Shown here piece after piece: positions 15,944 through 24,756 of a stretch of DNA of 64,000 nt (position 1 is its first letter; each line of letters begins with the position of its first letter). Below the pieces are notes generated by a model that worked only from the letters and a program-made list of their open reading frames with translations, did no database searches and was not told where the DNA came from. The stretch comes from Thermomicrobiales bacterium (GTDB lineage Bacteria; Chloroflexota; Chloroflexia; Thermomicrobiales; UBA6265): positions 682,001 to 746,000 of the forward strand of contig JAHBVL010000001.1 in NCBI GenBank assembly GCA_019637585.1, written 5' to 3'. The translations under genes were made by a program, and so were the position numbers.

Positions 15944-16990
15944 TCATTCTCCCCATGTCGATCGGTATCTGGACAGTTTCTCCTGAAACTTCGGTGACTC
16001 GATCACCGCTTTGTTCACCACATAGTCAGGTACCCGGCCCGCCCGGATATCGAGGATGGCGTCGATCACACAGCCGCCATTGCCCATAGCCGCTTCCTCG
16101 GTCCAGGCGAGGGCGTGTGGCGCCAGGATGACATTGTCCAGCGTGAAGAGAGGATTGTCCGGCGCGGGTGGCTCCTGCTCGAACACATCGATTCCCGCAG
16201 CCCGTATCTGTCCGCTGCGCAACGCGTCGACCAGCGCTGCTTCGTCGACGATCGGTCCCCGGGCGATGCTGATCAGGGAAGCGGTCGGTTTCATCAGCGC
16301 CAGCCGTTCGCGGTTGACCAGATGCCGCGTTTCGTCGGTCAGGTTGCAGAGCACGACCAGGTAGTCCGATTCGCGAAAAAGGGTCTCCAGATCGACGAGC
16401 GCGACATCGCTGGCGGCAGCCAGGGTGGGGTCGATGTACGGGTCGTAGGCGATGCGTCGCATATCCCACGGCGCCATCAAATGGAAGAGATCCCGGGCGA
16501 TATTGCCGAGGCCGATCGTGCCCAGCGTTCTGCCGGTGACCTGATAGCCCATGTAATCGAGTTTTTTCGACCATTCGCCTGCGCGCGTGATGCGGTCTTT
16601 CTCGACCACCCGGTGCGCGAGGGACAGGATGAAGGTGACGCCGGTCGCGGCCATCGATCGCCGCACACCGGGAGGGGTGATCGTCGCCGCAACACCGTTG
16701 CGCGTGCAGGCCTCGAGATCGACGGAGTCATATCCGACGCCAAATCGGGCCACGAGCGCCAGCTGGGGTGCGTTGTCCAGGAATGCCGCAGTGATTCGGG
16801 GCGCCAGCACAGCCAGCGCGTCCACGCCGGCGGCGAGGCTCGGATCGAGCGACAGATCGCCCGGCGGCAGAAACGAGACATCGACGCCCTCGATGCCGTC
16901 GAACCGGCTCAAGCCGATGTCACCCCAGCCGACCCGGCCATCCGAGGTCAGGAAGTCGCTCGTGTATCTCACCCGAAACTGTTCGCCCAT
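15944..16990 (-). CDS. D-isomer-specific 2-hydroxyacid dehydrogenase
   Basis: A 348-residue NAD(P)-dependent dehydrogenase of the D-2-hydroxyacid/phosphoglycerate dehydrogenase family. The Rossmann motif is GTIGLGNIARD. The catalytic Arg lies in ISIARGPIVDE, the Glu in DVFEQEP and the His in LAPHALAWTEE. It lies 30 bases after the VOC gene and is coupled to the aldolase downstream. Its likely job is interconverting a 2-hydroxy acid and the 2-oxo acid handled by the aldolase; the substrate cannot be read from the sequence. Confidence 0.88.
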   Translation of the reverse strand: MGEQFRVRYTSDFLTSDGRVGWGDIGLSRFDGIEGVDVSFLPPGDLSLDPSLAAGVDALAVLAPRITAAFLDNAPQLALVARFGVGYDSVDLEACTRNGVAATITPPGVRRSMAATGVTFILSLAHRVVEKDRITRAGEWSKKLDYMGYQVTGRTLGTIGLGNIARDLFHLMAPWDMRRIAYDPYIDPTLAAASDVALVDLETLFRESDYLVVLCNLTDETRHLVNRERLALMKPTASLISIARGPIVDEAALVDALRSGQIRAAGIDVFEQEPPAPDNPLFTLDNVILAPHALAWTEEAAMGNGGCVIDAILDIRAGRVPDYVVNKAVIESPKFQEKLSRYRSTWGE

Positions 16991-17020
16991 CAGGTTGCCT
17001 GCTCCGCTTGCGAAAAGCGC

Positions 17021-17437
17021 CTAATCCCGGGCCGCTTCGGCCTCGGACATTTCGACAAGCTCCATGATCAGGCCATTTGGCCGATTGGGCAAAAAGCAGG
17101 TCCGCTTGTCGAAGCCGCCGACCGAAATCGGTGCATCCTGCCCCGGAGCGAGCAGCGCCAGCGTTTCGGGAATCGACTCGACCCGGAAGCAGACATGATT
17201 CAACCCTTCTCCATGCTCCTCCAGAAAGGTCGCTGCCGGTCCGGGACCGTAGGGGCAGACGAGTTGTACCGTCATGTTGCCGGCGTCGAGATAGATCAAC
17301 CGCACATTCGCGGTGACATTGCGTCCCTCGCCGATGAAGGTCATGCCGAGCGTGTCCAGATAGTAAGGAAGTGATGCGTCGACATCCCGCACGACGATGC
17401 CGACATGATCGATGCCGGAAAATGGCGAAGCGGTCAT
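17021..17437 (-). CDS. VOC-family (glyoxalase-fold) protein
   Basis: A 138-residue vicinal-oxygen-chelate protein that resembles methylmalonyl-CoA epimerases: GIDHVGIVVRDVDASLPYYLDTLGM at the start, a second GLNHVCFRVESI half, and a C-terminal GLIMELVEM with the last metal-binding Glu. Metal ligands expected from the family are these His and Glu residues. The start at 17437 is set by GGAGG nine bases upstream; a longer frame upstream is not supported. It is the first gene of the five-gene operon. It could be an epimerase, lyase or dioxygenase for the operon's substrate. Confidence 0.85.
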   Translation of the reverse strand: MTASPFSGIDHVGIVVRDVDASLPYYLDTLGMTFIGEGRNVTANVRLIYLDAGNMTVQLVCPYGPGPAATFLEEHGEGLNHVCFRVESIPETLALLAPGQDAPISVGGFDKRTCFLPNRPNGLIMELVEMSEAEAARD

Positions 17438-17576
17438 ACGATGTGCCTCCAGATTCTGCGACTCCAACCGATCCGGGAACGAGCTGCCACGAGCCGAACC
17501 GGAGGCATGCTTCGTTGACCGATCACGTTCGATGCTGGAGCTCCCGATGCCGTGAAATCCACTTGCGATTGGTTGA

Positions 17577-17588
17577 TTGGTGGACCAG
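17577..17588. promoter_or_regulatory. Candidate FadR-type operator
   Basis: TTGGT-GG-ACCAG is a near-perfect palindrome in the 288-base space between the VOC operon and the divergent gene at 17726. FadR-subfamily operators usually have TGGT and ACCA halves, often three bases apart; here the spacing is two, so the match is only suggestive. Confidence 0.25.
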
Positions 17589-17725
17589 CGTTGTGCCGAT
17601 GGTAACGAAGCGGTCAGCAAATGGCAATGCCGCGTCGGCGCCGGGTCAGCTGTCGCTTCCGGCATGACCCTCTTCTCCCGACTACTATTCCGCTGGTTGC
17701 TCCATCCTCACTGAAGGGAAGATTT

Positions 17726-18274
17726 GTGACGCACTTGACAGACTTCACGCCAGACGACCTGGCAATCCTCAATCGCACGCCAACGGCCGTGGCTATGGGA
17801 GCGGCGTATGCCGACCGCGATGGCGCTCTGAGTCTGGCCAAAGAGCTGCGAGCCGGTTTGACTGCCGCCCGGGAAGCCGCCTTCGCCTTCCCGGACAATG
17901 AGGTCATCCAGCTGCTGGCCGCATCGATGCAGGAAAGTGAACGGGATGAGGATTCGCCATCGGACGACGACGATGTGCAGCAGGAAGAACCGGTCGAGGA
18001 CATCGTCGAAGAACGGCACCCGGCGCTGGCGGGCGCAACGGCGATCGAGCTCGCGTCGCAGTCGATGGACATCATGAGCGCCACCGCCACCCTGGAGGAA
18101 GCGGTGCAGTTCAAGCACTGGCTCTATGCCATTGCCGAGCAGGTTGCGCTGGCTACGAAGTCGGGCGGATTCCTGGGTATCGGCGGCACACAGGTTGGCG
18201 AAGGTGAGCGTTCGTTCCTGCAGGAGCTGGCCGAAGCGATCGGTATGCCGGTCGAGGATGACATCAGCGAATAA
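17726..18274 (+). CDS. Conserved hypothetical acidic protein
   Basis: A 182-residue cytoplasmic protein with no assigned function. The GTG at 17726 is chosen because GGGAAG lies five bases upstream. Two helical regions flank an acidic low-complexity linker (SERDEDSPSDDDDVQQEEPVED, about 75-95). The C-terminal part has the phrase GGFLGIGGTQVGEGERSFLQELAEALG-like segment, which I recall from uncharacterised bacterial proteins with an AVAQVA(L)A(T)KSGG lead-in. It is divergent from the VOC operon and convergent with the DprA-like gene, so neighbours give no hint. Confidence 0.65.
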   Translation: MTHLTDFTPDDLAILNRTPTAVAMGAAYADRDGALSLAKELRAGLTAAREAAFAFPDNEVIQLLAASMQESERDEDSPSDDDDVQQEEPVEDIVEERHPALAGATAIELASQSMDIMSATATLEEAVQFKHWLYAIAEQVALATKSGGFLGIGGTQVGEGERSFLQELAEAIGMPVEDDISE

Positions 18275-18299
18275 CGCGGGGGATGGCCGCGCGATCATG

Positions 18300-19313
18300 T
18301 CAGAGCGGCAGCTTCGCCTGAACGGATGGCGGGATGGTGGGCGACCGCTGGGCGTGATTCTCCATCGCTGATTCGATCAGCGCTCCCAGTTCAGCAGCAT
18401 CGCGGGGAATGGCCGAAAACGGAAATCCACCGGCATCGACCAGCGCCTGATTCCCGGCGGGAGCGTGGTTGCCCATCCAGACCAGAAGAGGCGACCACCC
18501 GTTTTTCAGGTTGGCTTGCGATCCCTGCCACGTTCCGCCACTCCCGGCGGTCGTGGCGATGACCACGGTGGCATCGACGAGCGCATGGATGTAGACGTTG
18601 CGGGCCATGGCATTGCCGGTGACGAAGCCTGCGTTTGGGTGGACATGCGTCGTCAGTGTGAGGAGTTCATCGTCGATGTACCGGCGGGTGTCCCCCTTAC
18701 CGGCGTCTCTGACCAGATCGCCATGCAGGATCCCGACCGAGGGACGGTTCGCCTGCAGTGCGCCGAACATGCCCCACCGGTCGCTCCCTCTTGCGCCACC
18801 TGAAACCACGACATACCCGGCATGACCGGCGGTTTCGCCGATGGTCATCGCCACGTCGGCCAGTTCTCCGCCGATATCGCGCGATCCGACGATCGCCAGC
18901 GACGGCGTGTGGCGAAGGAACCCAAGGGGGCCGGCTCCGAACATAACGGGCGGGGCAAGTCGCCGCAGCCGGACTCGCCAGCGCTCCGGATAGGCGTCGT
19001 CGAATCGAACCAGCGACCAGAAACCGCGCTTCCGAAAAGCGTCGAGCTCCGCGTTGACGGCCGGCGCTCGTTCTGGAATGGAGCGGAGTCTGGCGGCCAG
19101 GGTCGCGTCGAGCGTGGAGAGATCGGTTTGTTTCTCGAGCAGATGAGCGGGAGTGAGATCGTTGGACGCCAGCCAGACGGCAACTCTGGACCACCCCTCG
19201 GGGCCCAATGGCTCGACGGGTTCTGACGCAGCGGTCGCTCCCATGGTCGAGCATGCGGCGATCACGGCCAGGCGATCGTCGAGGGTATGGGGCATAGATC
19301 GGGAATGGTTCAT
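18300..19313 (-). CDS. DprA/Smf-like Rossmann-fold protein
   Basis: A 337-residue relative of the DNA-uptake and recombination-loading protein DprA. The core shows LAIVGSRDIGG, AGYVVVSGGARGSDRWGMFGAL and TAGSGGTWQG, corresponding to the nucleotide-like binding loops of the DprA Rossmann fold. It differs from typical DprA: the usual GIDxxAHRGAL and SGTxxTAxxA(xx)GR(x)V(x)AVPG texts are altered, and no C-terminal winged helix follows. It may be a divergent paralog with a different DNA- or nucleotide-binding job. It is not in an operon; a UvrD-nuclease gene lies 600 bases away on the same strand with the Ddn-like gene in between on the other. Confidence 0.7.
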   Translation of the reverse strand: MNHSRSMPHTLDDRLAVIAACSTMGATAASEPVEPLGPEGWSRVAVWLASNDLTPAHLLEKQTDLSTLDATLAARLRSIPERAPAVNAELDAFRKRGFWSLVRFDDAYPERWRVRLRRLAPPVMFGAGPLGFLRHTPSLAIVGSRDIGGELADVAMTIGETAGHAGYVVVSGGARGSDRWGMFGALQANRPSVGILHGDLVRDAGKGDTRRYIDDELLTLTTHVHPNAGFVTGNAMARNVYIHALVDATVVIATTAGSGGTWQGSQANLKNGWSPLLVWMGNHAPAGNQALVDAGGFPFSAIPRDAAELGALIESAMENHAQRSPTIPPSVQAKLPL

Positions 19314-19417
19314 TCCCGGAGTTTATCCTCTGAGGGGACCGGCACAGCGATTGCGGCTCACGCTGAAGTCTGGCGAGTGCCGCGCCAACGTCTGATCCAA
19401 TATGAAAGGCGCCACCC

Positions 19418-19927
19418 ATGAGTTCGATGCCCACGTTCGAACGCGACCGGCCCAATCGGCTGCTTCGCCTGGCCTTCAAGCTGCCGCCGAAAATCTATGC
19501 CGGACCGATCGCCCGCGGTCTGGCCTCACGGTGCGTGATGAAGCTGACCACGACCGGGCGCCGGAGCGGTCTGCCACGCACCATCTGTATCAGCTTCATG
19601 CCGCACGAGGATGGCTACGTCATCTTTTCCGGTTTTGGTGTCGGGTCGAACTGGTACCAGAATCTGCTGGCCGATCCGCACGTCGACATTCGGGTGGGCA
19701 GCACGGCAATGAAGGCTACAGGCTCAGTCGTGGAGGATCCGGAGGAGCGCAAAGCGTTGATGCTGGAGATGCAGGAGCGCTCGAAAGCATGCGGTCCACC
19801 CCCGTTCATCCGGCCGGTGCTCCGGTTTTTCCGGGCGTTCGACTACGACGCCGAGATCCAGATGGCGGTGGACGAAGCGGAAGCGTTGCCGGTTGTCCAG
19901 TTGCGACCCACGAGCCAGACATCGTAG
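19418..19927 (+). CDS. Ddn-like F420-dependent nitroreductase/quinone reductase family protein
   Basis: A 169-residue split-barrel flavin-type protein of the Ddn (DUF385) family, whose members use deazaflavin F420H2. The family hallmark TTTGRRSGLPRT appears near residues 44-55, followed by strands (VIFSGFGVGSNWYQNLLADPHVDIRVG). Length is normal. AAAGG precedes the ATG by eight bases. It stands alone, convergent with the helicase-nuclease gene ten bases on. The substrate is unknown; quinone or enone reduction is the family's usual role. Confidence 0.85.
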   Translation: MSSMPTFERDRPNRLLRLAFKLPPKIYAGPIARGLASRCVMKLTTTGRRSGLPRTICISFMPHEDGYVIFSGFGVGSNWYQNLLADPHVDIRVGSTAMKATGSVVEDPEERKALMLEMQERSKACGPPPFIRPVLRFFRAFDYDAEIQMAVDEAEALPVVQLRPTSQTS

Positions 19928-19936
19928 GCGCCTGGG

Positions 19937-22900
19937 TCAGACCAGCGTGCCCTCCGGGCAGAGCCATCGGTAGCTGCACCGCGAGCAGGTGTCGTGGGCG
20001 GCACGTGGGGCGAAGTCGTTCGCTTCCAGTCTGGTGAGAAGGGTATCGAGCCGGGCGGTGAGCATCTGTCTGGAATCCTCCGAGTGCTGATGCGCTTTGA
20101 TCTGCCGTGGATCCCAGTCGCCGATGTTGGTGAAGCCACGGTCATCGTCGTGCCGGAGCGCGTAGAACGCGACGGTCGGGAGCGCCTCCGGGTTCTCCAG
20201 GCGGTGGGCATGATCGTAGACGAAGAGTTGCAGCGATTCCGCCGGTTTCCTGACCGAGGAGCTGGTCCATTTGCTCGTTTTGAAGTCGATGATCTCGACT
20301 GCGCCGTTGTCATCGATCAGGACGACGTCGATGCGGCCAGCGATCTGGTGCCGGCCATAGCCGGTGTCGAACGAGGACTCGACCAGCACCGGTCGTCTGG
20401 GTGGGATCTGCCGTCCCTCCCAGGCGAAGTAGCGCTGCAGTATGGCCGTCGCCCTGACACGCAGTTGCCGGGTCTGGGCCGCGAACTGGAACCCACGCTC
20501 CGGCCAGTGCGCCTCGATCGCGGCTTCGATCTGGTTGTCAGACGGAAGTTGCCCGCTTTGCTGCCATGAGAGGTTGAGACTGTTCAGCGCCGCGTGAATG
20601 ACCGACCCAAATGTGATGTTGGCCGATTCCTCTCCCTCCGCGAGATCGAGGGTCCGGGCATAGAAGTATTGACGCGGGCATCCCTCGTAGATTCGTAGCT
20701 GGCTATAGGAGAGGGGAATCGGGGTTTCCGGACTGAACGGCATTGGCAATTGCCTGGGCAGCAGCGGTTTGGCGCCCGCCCATCCGCGATTGGCTGCCGC
20801 TTGTTCCAGAAGGAGTCCTGCCAGCCGGGCCGGCATCGACTCATCGCCGATATCGGTCGTCATGGCCGCATTGCGCCGGGTTCGTAGCTGGCGGGCGAGG
20901 TCGGTTGTCGAAACAGGCGGCCGGTCGTCCGACATCTGGCTGGAGAGGGCGAGCCGGTCGGACAGTTTGGCTTCCGTGATGAAGTGGGACATGCTGGCCG
21001 GAGCGCCCTCTCGTGTTCGGGCGGGAAAGCTGATGTGCAGTTCCGCTCTGGCCCTGGTCATCGCCACATAGGCCAGCCGGCGTTCCTCACACAGAAAGCG
21101 GGCGCGACGCTCCTGCTCGGTTGGCATCCTGTTCCCACGAGAGGACCAGTCGCCGAGTGTTTCCGCATCGAAATCGGCATCCAGCTTCATCGGCAACGGG
21201 AATTCGCCGTCGATCATTGCCGGCAGAAACACCACGGGCCACTCCAGCCCCTTGGCTGCGTGAACGGTGAGGATGGCCACGCCATCGCTCTGGACCGGCG
21301 GTCCCCACGGGACGCTGGCATATCCGGCGGTCAACTGGCGAGCCAGATCGGTCAACGACTCTCCCGCATCGGCAACGGCGTTGGCCTGGGCGATGAATGC
21401 GTTCATCGTCGAGGTGGTGATGGCATCGGTCGTTTCGCCGAGCACATCCGCCAGGAGCATGGCGTGATAGAGGGCCACCGGCACCTCTCGTTCGCCAAAC
21501 TGTTTGGCCATACCGGAGAGCTGCCGGATCTCTCGCAATGCGGTTTGCTGTCTGGAAGGGAATCCGGAGAGACTCACTGCGCGGTCGAGCAAGGCATCTC
21601 GCTCATCCGGATCGGGAACTGCGGCTTCGATGGCGCGCAGCATCTGAGCGGTGTCGCGATTCCGTTTGCCTACGAGCCGCGCCGCATCTCGCCATTGCGC
21701 CGGACCGCACACCAGCCGCAGTGCAGCGAGGACATCTCTGATGCTTTCGGCGTTGCCCTGGCCTTCGTCGCGGGCCTGGAAGGGAATGCCGTTGGCCGCC
21801 AGCGCCCGTTCGATCGGCGCGCTATTGCGATCGGTGCTGCGCAGGAGAATGGCGATCTCCCCATAGAGAACAGGGTTTTCCCGCCTGTGGGTGAGTTCGA
21901 GAATCGTTCTGGCGATGTGCGCGGCTTCCAGCGCGGGATTCGCTGTTTGCACCACGGTGACGACACCTGCACGAGCGGGATCGGCAGCCGTCAGCTCGAG
22001 ATGGTCGGCGCCAGGATTGTGCCGGATGAGCGCATTGGCCGGATCGAGAATCGCCTGCCCGGAACGGTAGTTGGTGTCGAGGGCGTAGGTGCGGGCGCCG
22101 GGAAAGAAGGTGTCGAAGCCGTCGAGATAGCGCGAACCGCCTCCCCGGAAGGCATAGATCGCCTGATTGGCGTCGCCGACGACGCTGACGGGACACGCCT
22201 CATGCGACAGGAGCCGGATCAGCTCGAACTGGGCGACATTCGTGTCCTGGAACTCGTCGATCAGCAGATGATCGAATCGCTTCCGGGCGCGGTCCAGCAG
22301 ATCCGCGTCGGTCTGGAGCCGGCGAACGACCTCGACGCCGAGCGCGGCGAAATCGTAGACCTGTGCTGCCGCCATGGCGTCGATGACTCGCCGGTGGGCC
22401 AGGGCCAGATCGTGCAGTCTGCCTGGAGCAGGCTCGGCGTGCAGCGCATAGGCGTCGACATCATCGGGAGACATCAGCAGATCGCGCGTTTGCGAACCGA
22501 AGGTCAGCAGGTTGCCAGCCAGTTTCTCCCGGCCGAACGCGCCCTGATGTGCGCGCAGTTCGTCATCGGGAATCGCATGAATGGTTGTCAGGACGAACTG
22601 GGTCAGCTCGGAACCGGTCAGCAGCCGAAGTGGCTGGCGCCGATCCGCCACATTCCACTCATCGATCAGCACCTTGCAGAACGCGTGAAATGTGTGGACG
22701 TGCAGGGAACCGTGGCCGTGATCGAGCTGGTGGAGAAGGCGCCGTCGCAGCTCCTGGGTCGCCTTGCGGGAAAAGGTGAGACAGAGAATACGATCTTTCC
22801 GTATCCCGCTTTCGACCAGGTAGAGAAAACGGTGCATCAGCGTTTGCGTTTTGCCAGTTCCCGCTCCGGCAATGATTCTCATAGGACCGCCCGGATGCCG

Positions 22901-22945
22901 GACAGCGGCTTGTTGCTGCTGATTGAGACTCCGATTCTCGGTCAT
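19937..22945 (-). CDS. UvrD/Rep-type helicase fused to a PD-(D/E)XK nuclease
   Basis: A 1002-residue DNA repair enzyme. Superfamily 1 helicase motifs: Q motif (LNQQQQAAVRH), Walker A AGAGTGKT, motif II LLIDEFQDTN, motif III VGDANQAIYAFRG, motif IV YRSGQAIL, motif V LTVHAAKGLEWPVVFLP, motif VI YVAMTRAR. The C-terminal ~260 residues are a RecB/Cas4-like nuclease with AGRIDVVLI, VEIIDFKTSK, and four cysteines (one in YEGCPRQYFY, three in CSRCSYRWLC) that would hold an iron-sulfur cluster. This is the architecture of AdnA/AdnB and AddB-like subunits, but encoded here as a single gene with no partner helicase in the window. The start at 22945 excludes a weak 24-residue extension. Confidence 0.9.
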   Translation of the reverse strand: MTENRSLNQQQQAAVRHPGGPMRIIAGAGTGKTQTLMHRFLYLVESGIRKDRILCLTFSRKATQELRRRLLHQLDHGHGSLHVHTFHAFCKVLIDEWNVADRRQPLRLLTGSELTQFVLTTIHAIPDDELRAHQGAFGREKLAGNLLTFGSQTRDLLMSPDDVDAYALHAEPAPGRLHDLALAHRRVIDAMAAAQVYDFAALGVEVVRRLQTDADLLDRARKRFDHLLIDEFQDTNVAQFELIRLLSHEACPVSVVGDANQAIYAFRGGGSRYLDGFDTFFPGARTYALDTNYRSGQAILDPANALIRHNPGADHLELTAADPARAGVVTVVQTANPALEAAHIARTILELTHRRENPVLYGEIAILLRSTDRNSAPIERALAANGIPFQARDEGQGNAESIRDVLAALRLVCGPAQWRDAARLVGKRNRDTAQMLRAIEAAVPDPDERDALLDRAVSLSGFPSRQQTALREIRQLSGMAKQFGEREVPVALYHAMLLADVLGETTDAITTSTMNAFIAQANAVADAGESLTDLARQLTAGYASVPWGPPVQSDGVAILTVHAAKGLEWPVVFLPAMIDGEFPLPMKLDADFDAETLGDWSSRGNRMPTEQERRARFLCEERRLAYVAMTRARAELHISFPARTREGAPASMSHFITEAKLSDRLALSSQMSDDRPPVSTTDLARQLRTRRNAAMTTDIGDESMPARLAGLLLEQAAANRGWAGAKPLLPRQLPMPFSPETPIPLSYSQLRIYEGCPRQYFYARTLDLAEGEESANITFGSVIHAALNSLNLSWQQSGQLPSDNQIEAAIEAHWPERGFQFAAQTRQLRVRATAILQRYFAWEGRQIPPRRPVLVESSFDTGYGRHQIAGRIDVVLIDDNGAVEIIDFKTSKWTSSSVRKPAESLQLFVYDHAHRLENPEALPTVAFYALRHDDDRGFTNIGDWDPRQIKAHQHSEDSRQMLTARLDTLLTRLEANDFAPRAAHDTCSRCSYRWLCPEGTLV

Positions 22946-23098
22946 GGGCAGAGCATACCAGTCCCTCAACCCGTTTCGATATCCTGTTTCGCGTGCCGGA
23001 TGGCGGCGACCATCCACGATGCCGGTGGCCGGTCAACCGCTATGATGTGAGGCAATGGCGTCTCCCGAGTCTGCTGATGGCTCGGCAATGGTTGGGAT

Positions 23099-24688
23099 AT
23101 GCAGCGAATGGCTTCGAGCGCGCGACACTTTCACAACAGCACAAACTATTTTCTCGTCAATTCCGGCCGTGATGACGAGGACATCCTCATGGGGATCCCT
23201 CCTCAGCTGGGCCCGGCGATGGGCGAGCAGGACCCGGCGTTGGAGCCGTTTCCGTTCAAGCGATACCTGGGCCTCGATCCCGTGCCATTGCCGGCGGAAC
23301 CGCTTCATACGAACCTGCCGGCACTGACATCGATTGCTGCTCCCGATATGGCTAGCGGGAGTGCCCCGATCGATCGCGCCCAACTGGGCACCCTCCTCCT
23401 GCGCACAGCCGGGATGCTCAAGGAATGGACGAATTCCTCCGGCAAGACGTGGCAATTCCGGGCAGCTGGATGCACGGGAGCCCGCTACCACCTCGAGCTC
23501 TATGCCGTTACCGGCGATCTGGATGGATTGGCAGCCGGCGTCTATCACTACGATCCGCAGTCGCACGGTTTGCAGCAGCTGCGATCGGGAGACTTTCGCA
23601 GCACCCTGATCGAGGCGACCGGCGAGCATGCGGAGACTCTCGCCGCCCCGGTGCTTCTGGTCTGCACCAGCGAATTCTGGCGGAATGCCTGGCGCTACCA
23701 GGAGCGAGCCTACCGCCATGCCTGGTGGGATCTGGGGACGCAGTTGACCAATCTCCTGTCGCTTTCGGCCAGCATGTCAATGCAGGCAACGGTCCTGACG
23801 GGTTTTGTTGACGACGCGGTCAACCACCTGGTGGGCGCCGACGGCGAAAAGGAGGCGGCGCTGGCAGTCGTAGCCATCGGGCGAGGAGAAGAACCTGAGT
23901 CGGCGACTGAGCCACTCGATCCGCTGCACCATGAAGTGACCCCATCGTCGGTGCGGGAGATCGCGTTTCCCGGAATTCAGCTTATGCACAACGCCACGGC
24001 ACTCACGCACCAATCGAAGGTTTCGCAGTGGCGTGAAAACCCCCTTCGCAGAAGCTTGCCTGAGCCTCGTGGCGAACTATTCCCGTTGACGCCACTTGAG
24101 CAGGACGCCGTGCCGGGCGAGAACGTCGAGGAGGTCATTCTCCGGCGCAGGTCGAATCGCAAGTACGCGGTCGACACACCACTGCCATACGATCTCTTCT
24201 CGACGGTGCTTGCTACCGGATCCGCGCCGGTTCCACTCGATGCTGTCGACGCAAGCGTGACCTCGCTGGCCGATCTCTACCTGATCGTCAATGCAGTCGA
24301 GGGGTTGGCCCCCGGCAAATACGTGCTTCACCGCGACCGTCAAGCAATCGAGCTGCTGGAATCTGGGAGCTTCCGGCAGGAAGCAGCGTTCCTCGCCTGC
24401 GGGCAGGAGTACGCCGCCGACGCGCACGTCAATGTCTATCTCCTCGCCGATCTCGACCCGATTCTCGATCACTATGGCGACCGCGGATATGGGTTGGCAC
24501 AGCTCGAAGGAGCCATCACGTGTGGTCGCGTCCAACTCGCGGCTCATGCGTTGCGGCTCGGCGCCGTCGGATCGACGTCGGCGGACGGCGACGTGACGGC
24601 CTTTTTCTCGCCCCATGCAGCAGGCAAGAGTTTTCTGTCCGTGGCGGTGTTCGGGGTGCGGCGACCGAAGCCGGTCGCTCAGGAGTAG
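23099..24688 (+). CDS. SagB/ThcOx-type nitroreductase-family dehydrogenase (two domains)
   Basis: A 529-residue protein with two nitroreductase-like halves. The N-terminal half (from ARHFHNSTNYF through RAAGCTGARYHLELYAVTGD... VDDAVNHLVG) and the C-terminal half (RRRSNRKYAVDTPLPYDLF... YLLADLD... YGLAQLEGAITCGRVQLAAHALRLGAVGS) each show the SagB layout of FMN-binding helix, RSxRxY-like motif and cofactor loop. SagB enzymes oxidise thiazoline or oxazoline rings in TOMM peptides. No cyclodehydratase (YcaO), precursor peptide or transporter of that type is nearby, so the job here is open. Stand-alone ThcOx-like enzymes of this size are known in several phyla. Start codon at 23099 or 23108. Confidence 0.82.
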   Translation: MQRMASSARHFHNSTNYFLVNSGRDDEDILMGIPPQLGPAMGEQDPALEPFPFKRYLGLDPVPLPAEPLHTNLPALTSIAAPDMASGSAPIDRAQLGTLLLRTAGMLKEWTNSSGKTWQFRAAGCTGARYHLELYAVTGDLDGLAAGVYHYDPQSHGLQQLRSGDFRSTLIEATGEHAETLAAPVLLVCTSEFWRNAWRYQERAYRHAWWDLGTQLTNLLSLSASMSMQATVLTGFVDDAVNHLVGADGEKEAALAVVAIGRGEEPESATEPLDPLHHEVTPSSVREIAFPGIQLMHNATALTHQSKVSQWRENPLRRSLPEPRGELFPLTPLEQDAVPGENVEEVILRRRSNRKYAVDTPLPYDLFSTVLATGSAPVPLDAVDASVTSLADLYLIVNAVEGLAPGKYVLHRDRQAIELLESGSFRQEAAFLACGQEYAADAHVNVYLLADLDPILDHYGDRGYGLAQLEGAITCGRVQLAAHALRLGAVGSTSADGDVTAFFSPHAAGKSFLSVAVFGVRRPKPVAQE

Positions 24689-24756
24689 GGCTCGCCGGCA
24701 GGTTGGTGGGTTTTCGGCTCCCCGTTTCGCGACTATTCAAGCGCTAGACTCGCGTA

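Noticed and set aside
20984-23050. 688-codon plus-strand frame opposite the helicase-nuclease
   Set aside because: Antisense shadow; the minus strand carries all SF1 helicase motifs.
22946-23050. N-terminal extension of the helicase and small plus-strand frames before the SagB gene
   Set aside because: No ribosome sites and no protein character; the helicase Q motif directly follows the ATG at 22945.
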